A DNA stretch of 64,000 nucleotides, from the NCBI GenBank assembly GCA_023091665.1, contig JALJCQ010000003.1, forward strand, positions 682,001 to 746,000, given 5' to 3'. The translations under genes and the position numbers were made by a program. This DNA is from Pythium myriotylum. Its lineage: Eukaryota; Oomycota; Peronosporomycetes; Pythiales; Pythiaceae. Shown one piece after another: positions 48,391 through 59,312 of this stretch (positions within the stretch are counted from its first letter, which is position 1; every line of letters starts with the position of its first letter). The notes below the pieces were generated by a model. The model was not told the DNA's origin. It saw only the letters and a program-made list of their open reading frames with translations, and ran no database searches.

Positions 48391-51300
48391 ATGACTGAAG
48401 ACTCGGATAGGTCTCGTAATCCGAGAGGGCTCCCGAATCTCGATGACGATCTCGAGTTCCGAAACGAATGGCGTCGATTTGAGCGCATATACTCGCAGAG
48501 GAAAGTATTTTTTTCCAGTGACGTCCAGCAAGACGCCAAATCGACGAGCCGGCTGTTTGTTATCTCGAGAAACAACGATCCATGGGAGATTTTTGGGCTG
48601 GAGTATCGCCGCGATTACTTGCGACGTGTATATGAAGTCTCTGGGCTCCATTTCTCGGCGCTTCACAGTGCGTGTCTACGTGGTGATATGAACGAAGTTA
48701 GTCGGTTGCTCGCCAGAAGTCGAGCTTGCTCTACTCTCGCGAGGGATTCCTCCGGCCGAGTCGCTCTCCATCACGCTGTCGTTGGAGAGCACCACAGTAT
48801 TGTTCGGCTCCTAATGAAGCAGCCCGATGCAAGACTACAGCTCCATGCGAGAGACAATCGTGGCGCAACTGCTCTCCAGTACGTGTTCGAGAAAATGCAT
48901 CGCGTTGCCCTGAAGACTTGTCCGGGCAAATACCCAGCGAGACAAGCAAAGCACCTCCGCAATGCCAACAAACGAGTCCAGGATCTGTGGAAGCTCGCGG
49001 ATCGTATGGTTCGGCTTGTGGGACAAGGGCTGAGACGAGAATTGCTCCCCCACGACTTGAAGGCGCGTGGTGATGCGTGGGATGCTGTTAAAAATGCAGA
49101 TCTCAAGAGGCTCAAGTATCTTATTGAGATGTATCCGGAGACGAGCGAAAGCCTAAACATCTTGAACTGGACGCTTCTTCATGAGGCATGTTCGAGTAAG
49201 TTACGGAAACTCCGTGTACTCCAGTTCGTTTTATCGCTCGGCACTATCGAGCACGCTTGCCGCGATGTCAGTGGTTCGACACCACTTCACCACGCAGCGA
49301 TGCGAGGGTGGCTTCAGGCTTGCGTGATGCTCCTGGATGAGGAAGCTTCAAACAGGCCCTTGAATAGTGAGCAGTTCGTACTCGCCGTGGACAACCGTGG
49401 ACGAACAGCACTCCATGTGTGCTTGCTGTATGCCCGACGGAAAATCGGGTCGAACCACGGGATGAGAGATGACGCCATCATGACAGCTCGATTCTTGGCG
49501 AGGCGATGTCCAGAATCCATACAGGTGATCGATCACGACGGACTAACGGCCCTCCACTACGCGATTTGCTGCGGTGATCAGTCTCTCGTCGACCTCCTAA
49601 TCGAGCTCGGCGCAAATTTGTTTCATAATGTGAAAACCATTGATACTAGACGCGAATATGGCGAGAGAGCAGCCTGGGCACCGTGCGGATCGCGATTTCA
49701 AAGACATCATGGACAAAAGTCGATCATCCGCCGCTCTGAAGAGGTTCCTGTATCGGCCAACCAGTCGAGCGTGAGAATAGAAGCGTTCAAAGCTTGTGAA
49801 CGAATGAAAAAGGTGCGAGCAGGAGAGGTGGAACACCCTGGGATAACGTTTCCTATGGAGACGCTCTGGTTTCTGGTGCGAGGAAAGAGACAGCGAGTCT
49901 CGGAGATTCTTGATCCACTCGTGAGCGCAGATAATTCTTCTCAATCTCCAACTTTGAAGCCTGGAGATGAACATCCTGTTTCTGAGGTCAGCGCACCGGT
50001 AGAAGATACTTTCAGCGACGGAAGCCAAGATCCACGCGGGCTTGGGTGTAGAAGATTTGGGGCTGAATGCGACAGTTGCTCGGATCTCCAAGCACATTTC
50101 CAGAAAGAGAGCCAGAATCTAGCATCAGTTTCGATCTCTCCTCTAACACTTGCCGTCCGCTGCTGTCGTCTGGAAGGAAAGTCGCCGCTGCCTGAACGAA
50201 TAGCTATTGTTCGCACGTTGCTACTGGCCGGTGGCGTAGTTGACGATGGGGCGATCAATGAGGCATTGCAGTCTATTTGGGTGCCACAGCTTCTGTTACT
50301 CGTACTGAATCATTCGGCGCAGGCGCTGTCGCGCAAACATGTTCTCGACAACTTCTGTTCGCTTCGTGCTCCTGGTGCTACCGTGCACGATTGTCAAATG
50401 ACACTACTGCGTCTTTTCGAAGAGGATCCTGATCTTTTCAGCGAGTCAATGATGCCATCTATGTTCATGTGGCAGTATTTCGACGTGTTTGAGCGCGCTC
50501 TAGCGCGTCAAATGGTTCTGCACGGCAACGTACGTCCTGTTTTCTGTCGAATCAACAAAGACATAGCAGAATCATTTACAGGAAGCAGATTTAGAAAACT
50601 CCCTCCCATTGAAACAGCTCACGTTTACCGTGTTGTCGCTTGGATGTCAACTTGGCCAGGTTGTGTTGAAGATCTTTGCATCACATGTGTGAGCCAACTT
50701 CTCGCTCGACCAGTCAATGGAGAACGACGTTCTAGTGTTGATCGGGCTCTCAACACCGCTGTTTGTGCGATATCCAAGTGCACAAAAATCGATGGCTTTT
50801 TCGTTCAGTGGATTGAGAAGGCAATCGACAGGGGGCTAACAGAGACAGTAAGAGCATTGTGGAGACTTTCCGCGGCATCTATTGACTTGGCGACAAAACT
50901 GACAATCCGATCAACGTGGCCACTTCGATGGAGCACGTGGCTATCCTCCGACACCACTGCTCAGCTTGCCGAACAATTAGTTCGCACCATCCTCCGACAT
51001 GGCAGTTCTGCAGCCAGTGATAAGACTGACGATTTGTCGAAGGCACTGGTCGTGTGCCTCACCCTCGTCTGTATTTATGACGTCTCTCTTGATGTAATAG
51101 AAGAACTTCTCAAGCAGATCAAACACGCGAGGTTGGAACAGACTGCCATTGAAGCCTTGACTTCGAAACGCTTTGGAGGTCTACGAGCGCTTGAATGGAT
51201 GGTGAGAAACGATCGCACGCAGATCGCGGAGCTACTGATGCGCGACCTCTTTCGCAGTCGCGATCAACGCGAGCAGTTTTGGTTACATACTGCGTCTGCT

Positions 51301-53721
51301 GTGTTAGTGTCTTCTTCTGCAGCCGTGAGTCGATGGGGAGAATTGCTCTTTGCAAAATGGAGATCCGAGACTACAATTGATGTCAGAAGAAGGTTTGTCG
51401 CAACAAAAGCTGTTCGGATTCACACTCCTTCTGCATCGATCTTCGATGTCATTCATCTCACCCTTGACGATGCAGATAATAGCTACGAATGGATCAAGAT
51501 ATCTGGACTAACTCATCAGGCTGCGCGATGGAACGCCAACGTCTTGATGGAATCGCTTCTACAGCAAGTTCCCGTCGATTCCGCTTTCTGGACTGAGCTC
51601 GCCACTCTCCGTGACGCGATCGACGAGTGTACACCAGTCGAGCTCTGCGAGTCGCTTGGCCACTACAAGCTTGCGCAGATTTTCCGCGAGTTCACTTCCG
51701 ATCGTGAGGGCGTAGCGTCGTCATTCGACTTACGTCGGAACGGGTTACTCAGAACTCTCATACAGTTGGCGTCAGAGCGAGCCGATCGACCTGAGACGAT
51801 TAGAAGTCCTCTGCATACCAGTACCCTAGCTCTTCTCCAAGGGAACTGGTCGGCAGCCGTTGCGATGGACGATACGCTCGCCCTCGAAGCCTTCTCATTG
51901 CACCGGCTCGCCGTCAGTGATGATTTTCCAGGCCTAGAGCAGTTGATTCGGACGGCAATCTGCCACGGAAGTTTTGAGGCTCTACAGTGGCTTCTCAGTG
52001 CCAAGAACACACTAAGTGTTGCCCCGTTGAGACTGAGCAGTGAGCTGGTCTTGTTCGCCGCGCGACACTCTAGTTTTGTCAGCGCCAAGATAACTATGAG
52101 GTTGTTGGAAGAACCAGACATCGATCTCGGCCGCTTGTCTGGAGACGGTCCCGATGTCACGCTGCTTCACCGCGTCGCGTGCTTCTCGGACGCAACATTG
52201 GCATACTCTATGTTGGATTCACTCTTGCGAAAGGACAACAGCGAGGTCGATGTCCGCGACGGCGGCGGATTCACGCCTGTGGCGTACGCGATCGTTAGTG
52301 GGAACATCGCAACCGCGAGCTTTCTCGTTCGTGTGCACGGAGCACGTCTCGAGAACGAGTTTGAAGGTCAGAGCGTCTTCTACTACACGCTGCAGCTCTT
52401 GCCGTCGTTCTCCTGGCGGCTTCTCTTCCAGCAGCTGCTGTATTCCACTCGCAACGCCGCTTTCCTCCACTGCACGAGCGATGACTGTGCCTGCAAGAGC
52501 TTTGAAAGCGCGACAACCAGCGACCGAGCGCTCACTCCCACAGACGGCCAACCCGTGCTGCCGGTGTGCTCGTTCTGCGGGCACTCGAAGGAGACCCACA
52601 CGCGCGCACCGTACCCTCCGTGGTTCCATGACCAGTACGAGACGTACCTAGATTCCTCTGCAGACGATGCCGACAAAGACAGCGAGGAAGAACCTGACGA
52701 CGGCGACGCTTCCTCTCGTCGCCAGCGCTCGGCGGCGCCGCTCGCGGACGAAGCCGCCGTGGAGAACGCGCGCGGGCGTCTCGACGCGCAAGCGCTCACA
52801 CGTCTCACGACACTACGCTTCCGCGGCGTCCTGGAGGCCAGCGCGCTGCCTCTGCCTGTCGCCAACGATCCAGAAAACATCGAACAACGTGACGCGCCCG
52901 TCAGCGGCCAATCGGCTGGCTCTCTCGCCCGAGGTTCCTGCGCGAATCTCGCGGCGCCGGCTGCCCACGCTCGCCGCGCATCTGCTCGCGCGCCGTTGGT
53001 GCCGTCGGCGCCTGGGACATCTCGCGAGCGCGAGAACGAGCCGCCGCGCGCCGCCGCCGCCGCCATGGACCTCGCGCTTCTTCCATGGTTTCTCCGCGCC
53101 GATGTGGCCGCGGCAATGCGGAGTGATGGTCACTTCAAGATCCCGTGGAACATGACGCCGCACGCCGTCGTCCATGGCGCCGTCGTCGCGTGGCTCTTAT
53201 TCGCGGCGGAGAACGTTCTCCGCCCGAGAATGCTCTCCTCCTCTTCAGTCGAGCGTGCGTTTGGCCGCTGGCGCGACGTGACGAGATCGGGAGCAACTTC
53301 AACGCCAACGTTGGCGCTTGAAGGATGCGCTGGGCGAAAGGGCGCGAGGCGGCGCCCTGTCGCGCTCGACTTTCCCGGCGCCCCAGTTGGTCGACGAGGC
53401 ATTGTTGGTGAACAGTCTGTGTTGGCGTCTCGGCCGACTCTCTTGGCGTCAACGCCGCCGTCGAATCTCATTGGCTCCGGAGACGCCAACACGCGCGTCT
53501 CGATCCTCCACCTATTCGTCCATCACTGGAAGTACGCGCGCGTCTACCAGAGCTTCCGCCAATGGAAACGGTCGGCCGTGCCCACGCAGCTCGCGCTCCA
53601 TGAGCTCGAGACGCTCGCCGAGTCGTGGGCCGCGGCCGCGCGACGAGAACGGTTCCACGGGCTCGTCGCGAGGCAGCGCGCGCTGGAGAACGATCTCCGC
53701 TCGCAGGGTCTGTTGGTCTAG
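48391..53721 (+). CDS. Giant intronless ankyrin protein with Cys-rich and Sfi1-like tail, 1776 aa
   Basis: ATG at 48391 (MTEDSDRSR); the frame opens earlier at a GTG. Ankyrin repeats occur near residues 90-190, 260-420 and about 1250-1340 (V-T-L-L-H-R-V-A-C, G-F-T-P-V-A-Y-A-I-V-S-G-N). The middle 700 residues are helical without a recognised domain. At 1361-1400 there is a Cys/His cluster, C-T-S-D-D-C-A-C and C-S-F-C-G-H-S, that may bind zinc. The C-terminal 150 residues contain A-F-G-R-W-R-D and Y-Q-S-F-R-Q-W-K-R, the W-x-R/K spacing of Sfi1/centrin-binding repeats. Coding GC rises sharply after about 52650. Possibly a cytoskeletal or centriolar scaffold; this is inference. Confidence 0.65.
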   Translation: MTEDSDRSRNPRGLPNLDDDLEFRNEWRRFERIYSQRKVFFSSDVQQDAKSTSRLFVISRNNDPWEIFGLEYRRDYLRRVYEVSGLHFSALHSACLRGDMNEVSRLLARSRACSTLARDSSGRVALHHAVVGEHHSIVRLLMKQPDARLQLHARDNRGATALQYVFEKMHRVALKTCPGKYPARQAKHLRNANKRVQDLWKLADRMVRLVGQGLRRELLPHDLKARGDAWDAVKNADLKRLKYLIEMYPETSESLNILNWTLLHEACSSKLRKLRVLQFVLSLGTIEHACRDVSGSTPLHHAAMRGWLQACVMLLDEEASNRPLNSEQFVLAVDNRGRTALHVCLLYARRKIGSNHGMRDDAIMTARFLARRCPESIQVIDHDGLTALHYAICCGDQSLVDLLIELGANLFHNVKTIDTRREYGERAAWAPCGSRFQRHHGQKSIIRRSEEVPVSANQSSVRIEAFKACERMKKVRAGEVEHPGITFPMETLWFLVRGKRQRVSEILDPLVSADNSSQSPTLKPGDEHPVSEVSAPVEDTFSDGSQDPRGLGCRRFGAECDSCSDLQAHFQKESQNLASVSISPLTLAVRCCRLEGKSPLPERIAIVRTLLLAGGVVDDGAINEALQSIWVPQLLLLVLNHSAQALSRKHVLDNFCSLRAPGATVHDCQMTLLRLFEEDPDLFSESMMPSMFMWQYFDVFERALARQMVLHGNVRPVFCRINKDIAESFTGSRFRKLPPIETAHVYRVVAWMSTWPGCVEDLCITCVSQLLARPVNGERRSSVDRALNTAVCAISKCTKIDGFFVQWIEKAIDRGLTETVRALWRLSAASIDLATKLTIRSTWPLRWSTWLSSDTTAQLAEQLVRTILRHGSSAASDKTDDLSKALVVCLTLVCIYDVSLDVIEELLKQIKHARLEQTAIEALTSKRFGGLRALEWMVRNDRTQIAELLMRDLFRSRDQREQFWLHTASAVLVSSSAAVSRWGELLFAKWRSETTIDVRRRFVATKAVRIHTPSASIFDVIHLTLDDADNSYEWIKISGLTHQAARWNANVLMESLLQQVPVDSAFWTELATLRDAIDECTPVELCESLGHYKLAQIFREFTSDREGVASSFDLRRNGLLRTLIQLASERADRPETIRSPLHTSTLALLQGNWSAAVAMDDTLALEAFSLHRLAVSDDFPGLEQLIRTAICHGSFEALQWLLSAKNTLSVAPLRLSSELVLFAARHSSFVSAKITMRLLEEPDIDLGRLSGDGPDVTLLHRVACFSDATLAYSMLDSLLRKDNSEVDVRDGGGFTPVAYAIVSGNIATASFLVRVHGARLENEFEGQSVFYYTLQLLPSFSWRLLFQQLLYSTRNAAFLHCTSDDCACKSFESATTSDRALTPTDGQPVLPVCSFCGHSKETHTRAPYPPWFHDQYETYLDSSADDADKDSEEEPDDGDASSRRQRSAAPLADEAAVENARGRLDAQALTRLTTLRFRGVLEASALPLPVANDPENIEQRDAPVSGQSAGSLARGSCANLAAPAAHARRASARAPLVPSAPGTSRERENEPPRAAAAAMDLALLPWFLRADVAAAMRSDGHFKIPWNMTPHAVVHGAVVAWLLFAAENVLRPRMLSSSSVERAFGRWRDVTRSGATSTPTLALEGCAGRKGARRRPVALDFPGAPVGRRGIVGEQSVLASRPTLLASTPPSNLIGSGDANTRVSILHLFVHHWKYARVYQSFRQWKRSAVPTQLALHELETLAESWAAAARRERFHGLVARQRALENDLRSQGLLV

Positions 53722-53939
53722 AACCAAAAGCAATCGTGTCCCGTGATAAAATGTGCTTTATTAAGTTTGGTCACAGTCGCTGTGGATTTGAAATGGGGAG
53801 GGGGAGAGCTTCTTGAGGGGGGTATACGGCACGTACAGGCTCATGCTTGCCTCATGGGCATGAGGGGAGCGATCAAAAACGTAGATGCGTGGTGGGGAGA
53901 GAGGGGGCTCTGAACTAGTGGAGGTAGGGAGGGGGAGGC

Positions 53940-54755
53940 TTAGAAGTCGTCCATGGCGAACACGTCGGTCTCGACGGCCTCGCAGTACTCGTCGCTCGAG
54001 TCGCGAGCCGTGTCCTCGGTCGACGCCTCGGACGTCGTGCGGAACTTGGAGCTCCGGTCCTGACTGATGCTGCTGGAGCGCCCGGCCTTGGTCGGCACGG
54101 GGCTCTCGCCGCGCTGGTTCCCGGTGGACGCCTCGAAGGACTCGCGCGACTCGAGCGAGAGCTTGTAGTTCCAGTACTCGTCCCACAGTTGCGCCTCGCA
54201 CTGGGTGCGGCTGTACTGGTGCTCCTGCGGCGGCAGCAGCATCGAGCCCGAGGAGCTCCTCGACGACGTCGAGGTCGACATGCTGTTCCGGCGCTTCCAC
54301 TGGGTCTGTGGGATGGGCACGGGCGGTGAGCAGGGCACTAACCGCGTCCGGCTGCTGCCCGAGAACGACGCTGCTCGATGGGGCAGCGGCAGCCCGTGGT
54401 CCTGGTTGGTCGGGATGCTCACGCCGAGGAACGCGGCGACGTCTGCGCCGCCGCCGTCGTCGTCGTTCTCCCCCAGCGCTCGCTCGCCCACCTGGAGCCC
54501 GAGCGCCAGCTCGTCGGCGAGCGCGTCGTCCTGGTTGCCGCTGAGCCGCAAGGCCGCGAGCGCGCGCGTGGACTCGTGGCTGCGGAGCATCGGCGCCGCG
54601 TCGTGTCGTTGCGCGAATCGCACGCCTCGCCGGAGCTCGTCGCGCAGCTCTCGCAGATTGAGCTGCGGGGGCGAGCCATCTGCGGAACAGCAATCGCCGT
54701 TTCGGCCAATCGCAGCGCCGCCGCGCTCGCCCTGTTCACTGAGTGCGGCGTCCAT
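53940..54755 (-). CDS. Hypothetical Ser-rich protein, 271 aa
   Basis: ATG at 54755 (MDAALSEQG). The first half has L-R-E-L-R-D-E-L-R-R-G-V-R-F and an acidic segment with N-Q-D-D-A-L-A-D-E-L; the second half is Ser/Arg-rich with a compact block Q-L-W-D-E-Y-W-N-Y-K-L-S-L-E-S-R. It ends D-V-F-A-M-D-D-F. No known family is recognised. The upstream frame to 55121 is probably promoter. Confidence 0.5.
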   Translation of the reverse strand: MDAALSEQGERGGAAIGRNGDCCSADGSPPQLNLRELRDELRRGVRFAQRHDAAPMLRSHESTRALAALRLSGNQDDALADELALGLQVGERALGENDDDGGGADVAAFLGVSIPTNQDHGLPLPHRAASFSGSSRTRLVPCSPPVPIPQTQWKRRNSMSTSTSSRSSSGSMLLPPQEHQYSRTQCEAQLWDEYWNYKLSLESRESFEASTGNQRGESPVPTKAGRSSSISQDRSSKFRTTSEASTEDTARDSSDEYCEAVETDVFAMDDF

Positions 54756-56274
54756 ATTATTGTACGAGGCTGGGACAAGACGCGTGGAGGAACTGGGTGC
54801 CCGTCGGCACGAGAGGGGGGAGCGAGAGAGAGAGAGATTGGTTCCACGGTTTGCAAGACGGTTCTTCACTGGCGGAACGGTTCCGAAAAAACGGTGCCGA
54901 GTCAGCGGCGGCGGCGGAATGGACTCTGTGGGTGGCGAGCGTTTTGCTCGGCGAGCGGAATGCGGCCGAACGGATCCCGGGCCGAATCTGCGTCCCACGG
55001 CGCGGGGAGAACGGAAAAATCGAACTTTGCTCTCGGCCCCCACCAGACGTCGGCGGCGAGAGGCGGGCCAATGGGAGCAATCGGTGGAAACCGCGTGTGG
55101 CTTCAAGCAGACGGAGACCAAAGCGACAGACCTTTTGGCTGGCCTGTTGATTCGTGAATTCGCTCGCGGACGGTTGGAAAACCTGTGACAAGAGCCGTTA
55201 CAGGTCTTGATTTGGAAACTTCAAAATCTCATTCGACGGCACTTTTGGAGCCAATTGCCACGTGGTTGAACATGGGATAAGTTGCGAAATCAAGGGGTGC
55301 AAGGAAGATGAGACGAGCGAAACCTCCTTGGGTCGCCATGTGTGTGGACTGGTTCTGATCGAGTGCGTGGGCTGATCCACGATGCCACTCCGTTGGTCTG
55401 TCTCTGCATCTGCATCGCCACCAGAGAGCCGAGCGCTGGGAGCTCGAGACGCGAATCTCCGTCGCATCTTTCGCTCGCGTTCTCACGAGCCCAGAATCCA
55501 TTCTGTGTCGATGGGGATAAGCCGAGCGTGTTAAACTAAGAACGACGAATCTGAGGACGCCAACAAAGACCTCTGAGAAATCGTGGGATCGTTCTCCTGG
55601 TTCTCGCGAGGACTCTGCTCTCGGCCAGTTCACTCGGGCCGACTTGTCTTTCGCACCCTACTGACCACACCACTTTGTTCTCCTGAGATGCAAGTGTTTG
55701 TGCATCGCCGACTCGTGGGCTCAGCAATCACAGCGAGCGCCAACCAACTTTCGTCGACAAGTGCGTACATGTACTCGGCTGGCTCGGGCAGGATCCACCG
55801 CCACGGATATTAATACCGAAAGGTCGGGGTTGTTCCGTGGTTTGGACCCTTCTTGTCAGCAGTCGCCACCGCCGACCAGAACATCGTTGGTCTCGGAACC
55901 GTTCTGGGCGGCTCCGATCCGCGTTGACGCGCAGATCCGCTCGGCTTCCGAATCCCAGAAAGATCGCCCGTTCGGATCTGCTCCCAATCTTGTGCAACAC
56001 GCGAAACTGTTCTTTGTGCCTTCGCTCCTCTCGCCCGTCCAATCCAAAACACAGGAAACCGGTTCGGCCACCGGTTCCGGCTCTGCCGCCAACGTTGGCG
56101 ACACCGTGGCGCGGAACTGTTCTTGTCACCTGCACGCGCGTGACCTCCTTCATCATTGAAGACACCAACGGATGGATGGCCGGCGCGTCTAACCGCGGTC
56201 TATCCCCATACGTCCGCGTGGTCTAACTGCGGTCTATCTTCGTCGTCCATTCCTCCATTCTCCACCTCGTCACC
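54756..56274. other. Divergent promoter interval, 1.5 kb
   Basis: No gene is supported; open frames here are short and overlap. A CCAAT box lies at 55068-55072. The AACCGGTTC-type word recurs near 56055-56085. TCCATTCC and CCATTCTCC at 56245-56260 resemble an initiator, 15-30 bp before the dihydrodiol dehydrogenase ATG. Confidence 0.4.
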
Positions 56275-57309
56275 ATGGCCCTCGTGCGCTGGGGCTTCCT
56301 CGGCTGCGGGCGCATCTCGCACGACTTCGCCGCGGCCATGCACCGCCTGCCAGGCGCGTCGCTATACGCGTGCGCCGCGCGGTCGCTCGCCAGCGCGCAG
56401 GCCTTCGCGCACGACTTGGGTTTCGCCAAGAGCTACGGATCCTATGAGGAGCTCTGCGCCGACCCGGAGGTCGACGTCGTCTACGTCGGCACGCAGCACG
56501 TTGTGCACTTTGAGAACGCCATGCTCGCGCTCGCGCACGGCAAGCACGTGGTCGTGGAGAAGCCCATGATGATGAACGCGGCGCAGGTCGAGGCCGTCGT
56601 GGCGCGCGCTCGCGCCAACAACGTGCTGCTTGTCGAGGCCATCTGGACGCGCTTCTTCCCGGCACTCGCGTTCGTGCGCGAGCTGCTCGACCAGCAGCGC
56701 ATCGGCGACGTGCGCAACGTCCACGCCGACATGGGCGTCGCCTTCCCGGCGGCCGTCACGTCCGTCTGGAGCCGAGCCATGGGTGGCGGCGCGCTCAACT
56801 GCATCGGACTCTACCCGCTCTCGTTCGCGACGCTCGTGTTCGGCACGGACCCGGTTCGCGTCACGGCCACAGGCGGACTCAACGACGACGGCGTCGACTC
56901 GTTCTCGGCAGTCACGCTCGAGTACAGCGGCCAGCGCTTCGCGACCGTCGAGTACACGATGCTCGCCAACATGGGCGCGACCGTCAACATCATCGGCTCC
57001 AAAGGCCGCATCGACATCCACAACCCAGCGTACGCGCCGACAGAAGTCACCGTCACCGACTTTGACGGCAAGGAAGAGATTCGCAAGACGTCGCTCTTCC
57101 CCAAGCCCGAGCGGCGCGAGGATGCACTCTACAATTACTCTCGGTCGGAAGGCCTCAGGTACGAGGCTGAGGCCGTGACCAAGGCTGTGCTCAACAAGCA
57201 GACTGAGATGCCAGAGTACCCACTGGACGAGGCCGTGGGTCTGGCCAAGCTCATGCAGGAGATTCGTCGCCAGGTCGGCGTCGTGTATGCCTCGGACAAA
57301 CAGAACTAG
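56275..57309 (+). CDS. DHDH: Gfo/Idh/MocA oxidoreductase, dihydrodiol (D-xylose) dehydrogenase type, 344 aa
   Basis: Context CACCATGG at the start. The Rossmann N-terminus is W-G-F-L-G-C-G-R-I-S-H-D, and the catalytic lysine motif E95-K96-P97 lies in V-V-V-E-K-P-M. V-E-A-I-W-T-R-F-F-P-A and D-M-G-V-A-F are diagnostic of the trans-1,2-dihydrobenzene-1,2-diol dehydrogenase/xylose dehydrogenase group. Full length for the family. It is NADP-dependent and cytosolic; it oxidises sugars or diols in relatives. Convergent with the LRR-like gene (83 bp between stops). Confidence 0.9.
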   Translation: MALVRWGFLGCGRISHDFAAAMHRLPGASLYACAARSLASAQAFAHDLGFAKSYGSYEELCADPEVDVVYVGTQHVVHFENAMLALAHGKHVVVEKPMMMNAAQVEAVVARARANNVLLVEAIWTRFFPALAFVRELLDQQRIGDVRNVHADMGVAFPAAVTSVWSRAMGGGALNCIGLYPLSFATLVFGTDPVRVTATGGLNDDGVDSFSAVTLEYSGQRFATVEYTMLANMGATVNIIGSKGRIDIHNPAYAPTEVTVTDFDGKEEIRKTSLFPKPERREDALYNYSRSEGLRYEAEAVTKAVLNKQTEMPEYPLDEAVGLAKLMQEIRRQVGVVYASDKQN

Positions 57310-57392
57310 AGCGCATCGATGTCAACGAATCACCCCTTGTTGAATTCCAATCAACTATCCCGGTCAACATCGTTCACACTTGTGTCCTATCG

Positions 57393-59312
57393 CTAGAAAA
57401 ACGCGTCTAAATCACCTTGGCCTGCCTCGGAATCCGAGGAATCTGGCTCGGGGTCAGATGGCTCACAATACGATCCGTCAACGTAGGAATATATACGTCC
57501 ACGGCATACCACAAAGTCGTCTATTAGTGTGTCGTGCCTCTCGTTTACGCGTCCCCACCACTCGCTCAACTCGACGTTCTTTGTGTAGAAATGGAACTCA
57601 ATGACCTTTTCACACGACTTGCTGGTGGGGCGATACAAGTGCGTTAGAATTCGGAGCTCCACTGTCGGATACTTCGCCTTGACCCTGCTAGCGAGTGAAC
57701 TCAAGTGCTCTAGATATTTTCTGCAAAACTCTAGATCACAGGTTGTTCGGTTACCATTACGAAGGCGCAACGCAACGCGGCGATTTGCGAACGAGAGCTT
57801 GCTGGGCTTGCATGCCAGTAGTTTCTTCAAGAAACCCTCCACGATGTCGTAAAATGCCATGGACAGGTTGTTCGATCGATCCGCACAATCCCCGACGGTG
57901 ATATCATACTCGCGCTGTACCATGGGAAAGTCATCATGTGGGGTGAAGCGAGCAGCAAGAGCGAACAGCCCTTCCTTAGTGATATTGACTGACTTGAGTT
58001 TGACCCGCCGAAGCTCTCGTAACGTTGCGAGTGCCTCCATTGCACGGTCGGTGAAGCACATGATTGGGTTTTGCATGTCGGACTTGTCAAGTACTCGACA
58101 GATCGTGAAATTCTCGAGTTGCTTACAGTATCGAGTAACAGCTTCACAAAATTCATCTCCAAAGATCTCTTGGTTGATCATGAGGTGATCTGGCACTGTG
58201 ATCTGCTGCCTTGGCAGAAATTGATACACATCCCATCCATAATTGTCATCGTCAGTGCGTCCAATGACCTCTCTCGGAGAATACACTCCGATGTCGAGAT
58301 GCCGGAGCTCTGGACAAGCCTTCAGAGCTGCGTGAGCATTTTGAGCAGTGCCTCCGTATCCAAAATCGGGTCGAAGTTGATTCAAAGCCACGAAATACTT
58401 GTCCCAATCCCAGGTCAAAGGGGTGGAAAACACGAGTTTCTCGAGTTTGAGCTTGCTAAAACGCCCGAAAATCTCGAAGAATGAGCTCGTAAACGGTACA
58501 ACGCTCCAATCGAAACTCTTCAAATTGCGTATCACATTGCAAAAAATAACCCACGTAGCTTCGTCAATAAACCATTGCTCGGGGCATGTGTGCTCGTGTG
58601 TCGTTGTGGTGAATGTGGAGTGGCCGTCGAGTACTTCTACGTTTGGAGCTGTTTCGCATATCATATTCAGATACTTGGTCGCAGTTTCATGGGGTTTCTG
58701 CATATCTTTGAAAGCCAAAGGGAAGCGCAAATGACGCAGCTCGGGGCTTCTGCCCTCCAGAGTTGCATGCATGAGCAGCTCCGTGACCTCGGCTGGCTCG
58801 CGTGGGAGTCCCGATCTTGTTGACCGAAGTGTCGGGATTACAATCGCTTTCAGCAGCGGGCACTGCTGTTTTACTGCACGCACAGCCGTAGCAAGACGCG
58901 TAGGTTCATCTCGCGACATGCATGTGAGGTTGAGCTCTTCGAGTCGCGGAAGCTGCGCCGCGATTGCGCGCCACTGATCCAACGACAGTCGAAGTCCCCA
59001 GTCGGAGCTGAAATGGTACGAGTCTTCGATCTGCAGCTCACACACGAGCGTTCGGCGCAATGTTATGCGTCGACGCAGCTCGAGCAGCTCTTGGCGGCTC
59101 TTGATCTTGACATCGACGAGCACGAGCGTGTTGAGCGCGAGCGAGGCCAAGAGGTTGCGCACACTCTGGTTCCACTCAGGAGAGACGCACGCGAGCTGCT
59201 TGAGCTCTGCGGACACGCGCTCGCGAGGCGCTGAAAGTGCAAACACGAAGATCAAGTGGACGACTATGTGTGGCAGGCGCGCGAACGCGGCGTCGAGAGC
59301 CAACGGCGCCAT
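57393..59312 (-). CDS. LRR/F-box-like protein, 639 aa
   Basis: ATG at 59312 (MAPLALDAAF); the first 90 codons upstream are promoter. An F-box-like N-terminus reads F-A-R-L-P-H-I-V-V-H-L-I-F and A-C-V-S-P-E-W-N-Q-S. Leu-rich segments then recur at 25-30 residue spacing: L-P-R-L-E-E-L-N-L-T-C, S-P-E-L-R-H-L-R-F-P, L-K-S-F-D-W-S-V, C-P-E-L-R-H-L-D-I-G, L-R-E-L-R-R-V-K-L. The C-terminus is acidic and Ser/Asp-rich. No introns. Likely substrate receptor or scaffold; family membership is from pattern only. Confidence 0.65.
   Translation of the reverse strand: MAPLALDAAFARLPHIVVHLIFVFALSAPRERVSAELKQLACVSPEWNQSVRNLLASLALNTLVLVDVKIKSRQELLELRRRITLRRTLVCELQIEDSYHFSSDWGLRLSLDQWRAIAAQLPRLEELNLTCMSRDEPTRLATAVRAVKQQCPLLKAIVIPTLRSTRSGLPREPAEVTELLMHATLEGRSPELRHLRFPLAFKDMQKPHETATKYLNMICETAPNVEVLDGHSTFTTTTHEHTCPEQWFIDEATWVIFCNVIRNLKSFDWSVVPFTSSFFEIFGRFSKLKLEKLVFSTPLTWDWDKYFVALNQLRPDFGYGGTAQNAHAALKACPELRHLDIGVYSPREVIGRTDDDNYGWDVYQFLPRQQITVPDHLMINQEIFGDEFCEAVTRYCKQLENFTICRVLDKSDMQNPIMCFTDRAMEALATLRELRRVKLKSVNITKEGLFALAARFTPHDDFPMVQREYDITVGDCADRSNNLSMAFYDIVEGFLKKLLACKPSKLSFANRRVALRLRNGNRTTCDLEFCRKYLEHLSSLASRVKAKYPTVELRILTHLYRPTSKSCEKVIEFHFYTKNVELSEWWGRVNERHDTLIDDFVVCRGRIYSYVDGSYCEPSDPEPDSSDSEAGQGDLDAFF

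Noticed and set aside
48268..48666. 132-codon minus-strand ORF at the start of the giant ankyrin gene
   Set aside because: Antisense to a clearly coding region.
53761..54693. 310-codon Arg/Ala-rich minus-strand ORF
   Set aside because: Alternate frame of the 53940-54755 gene with strong composition bias.
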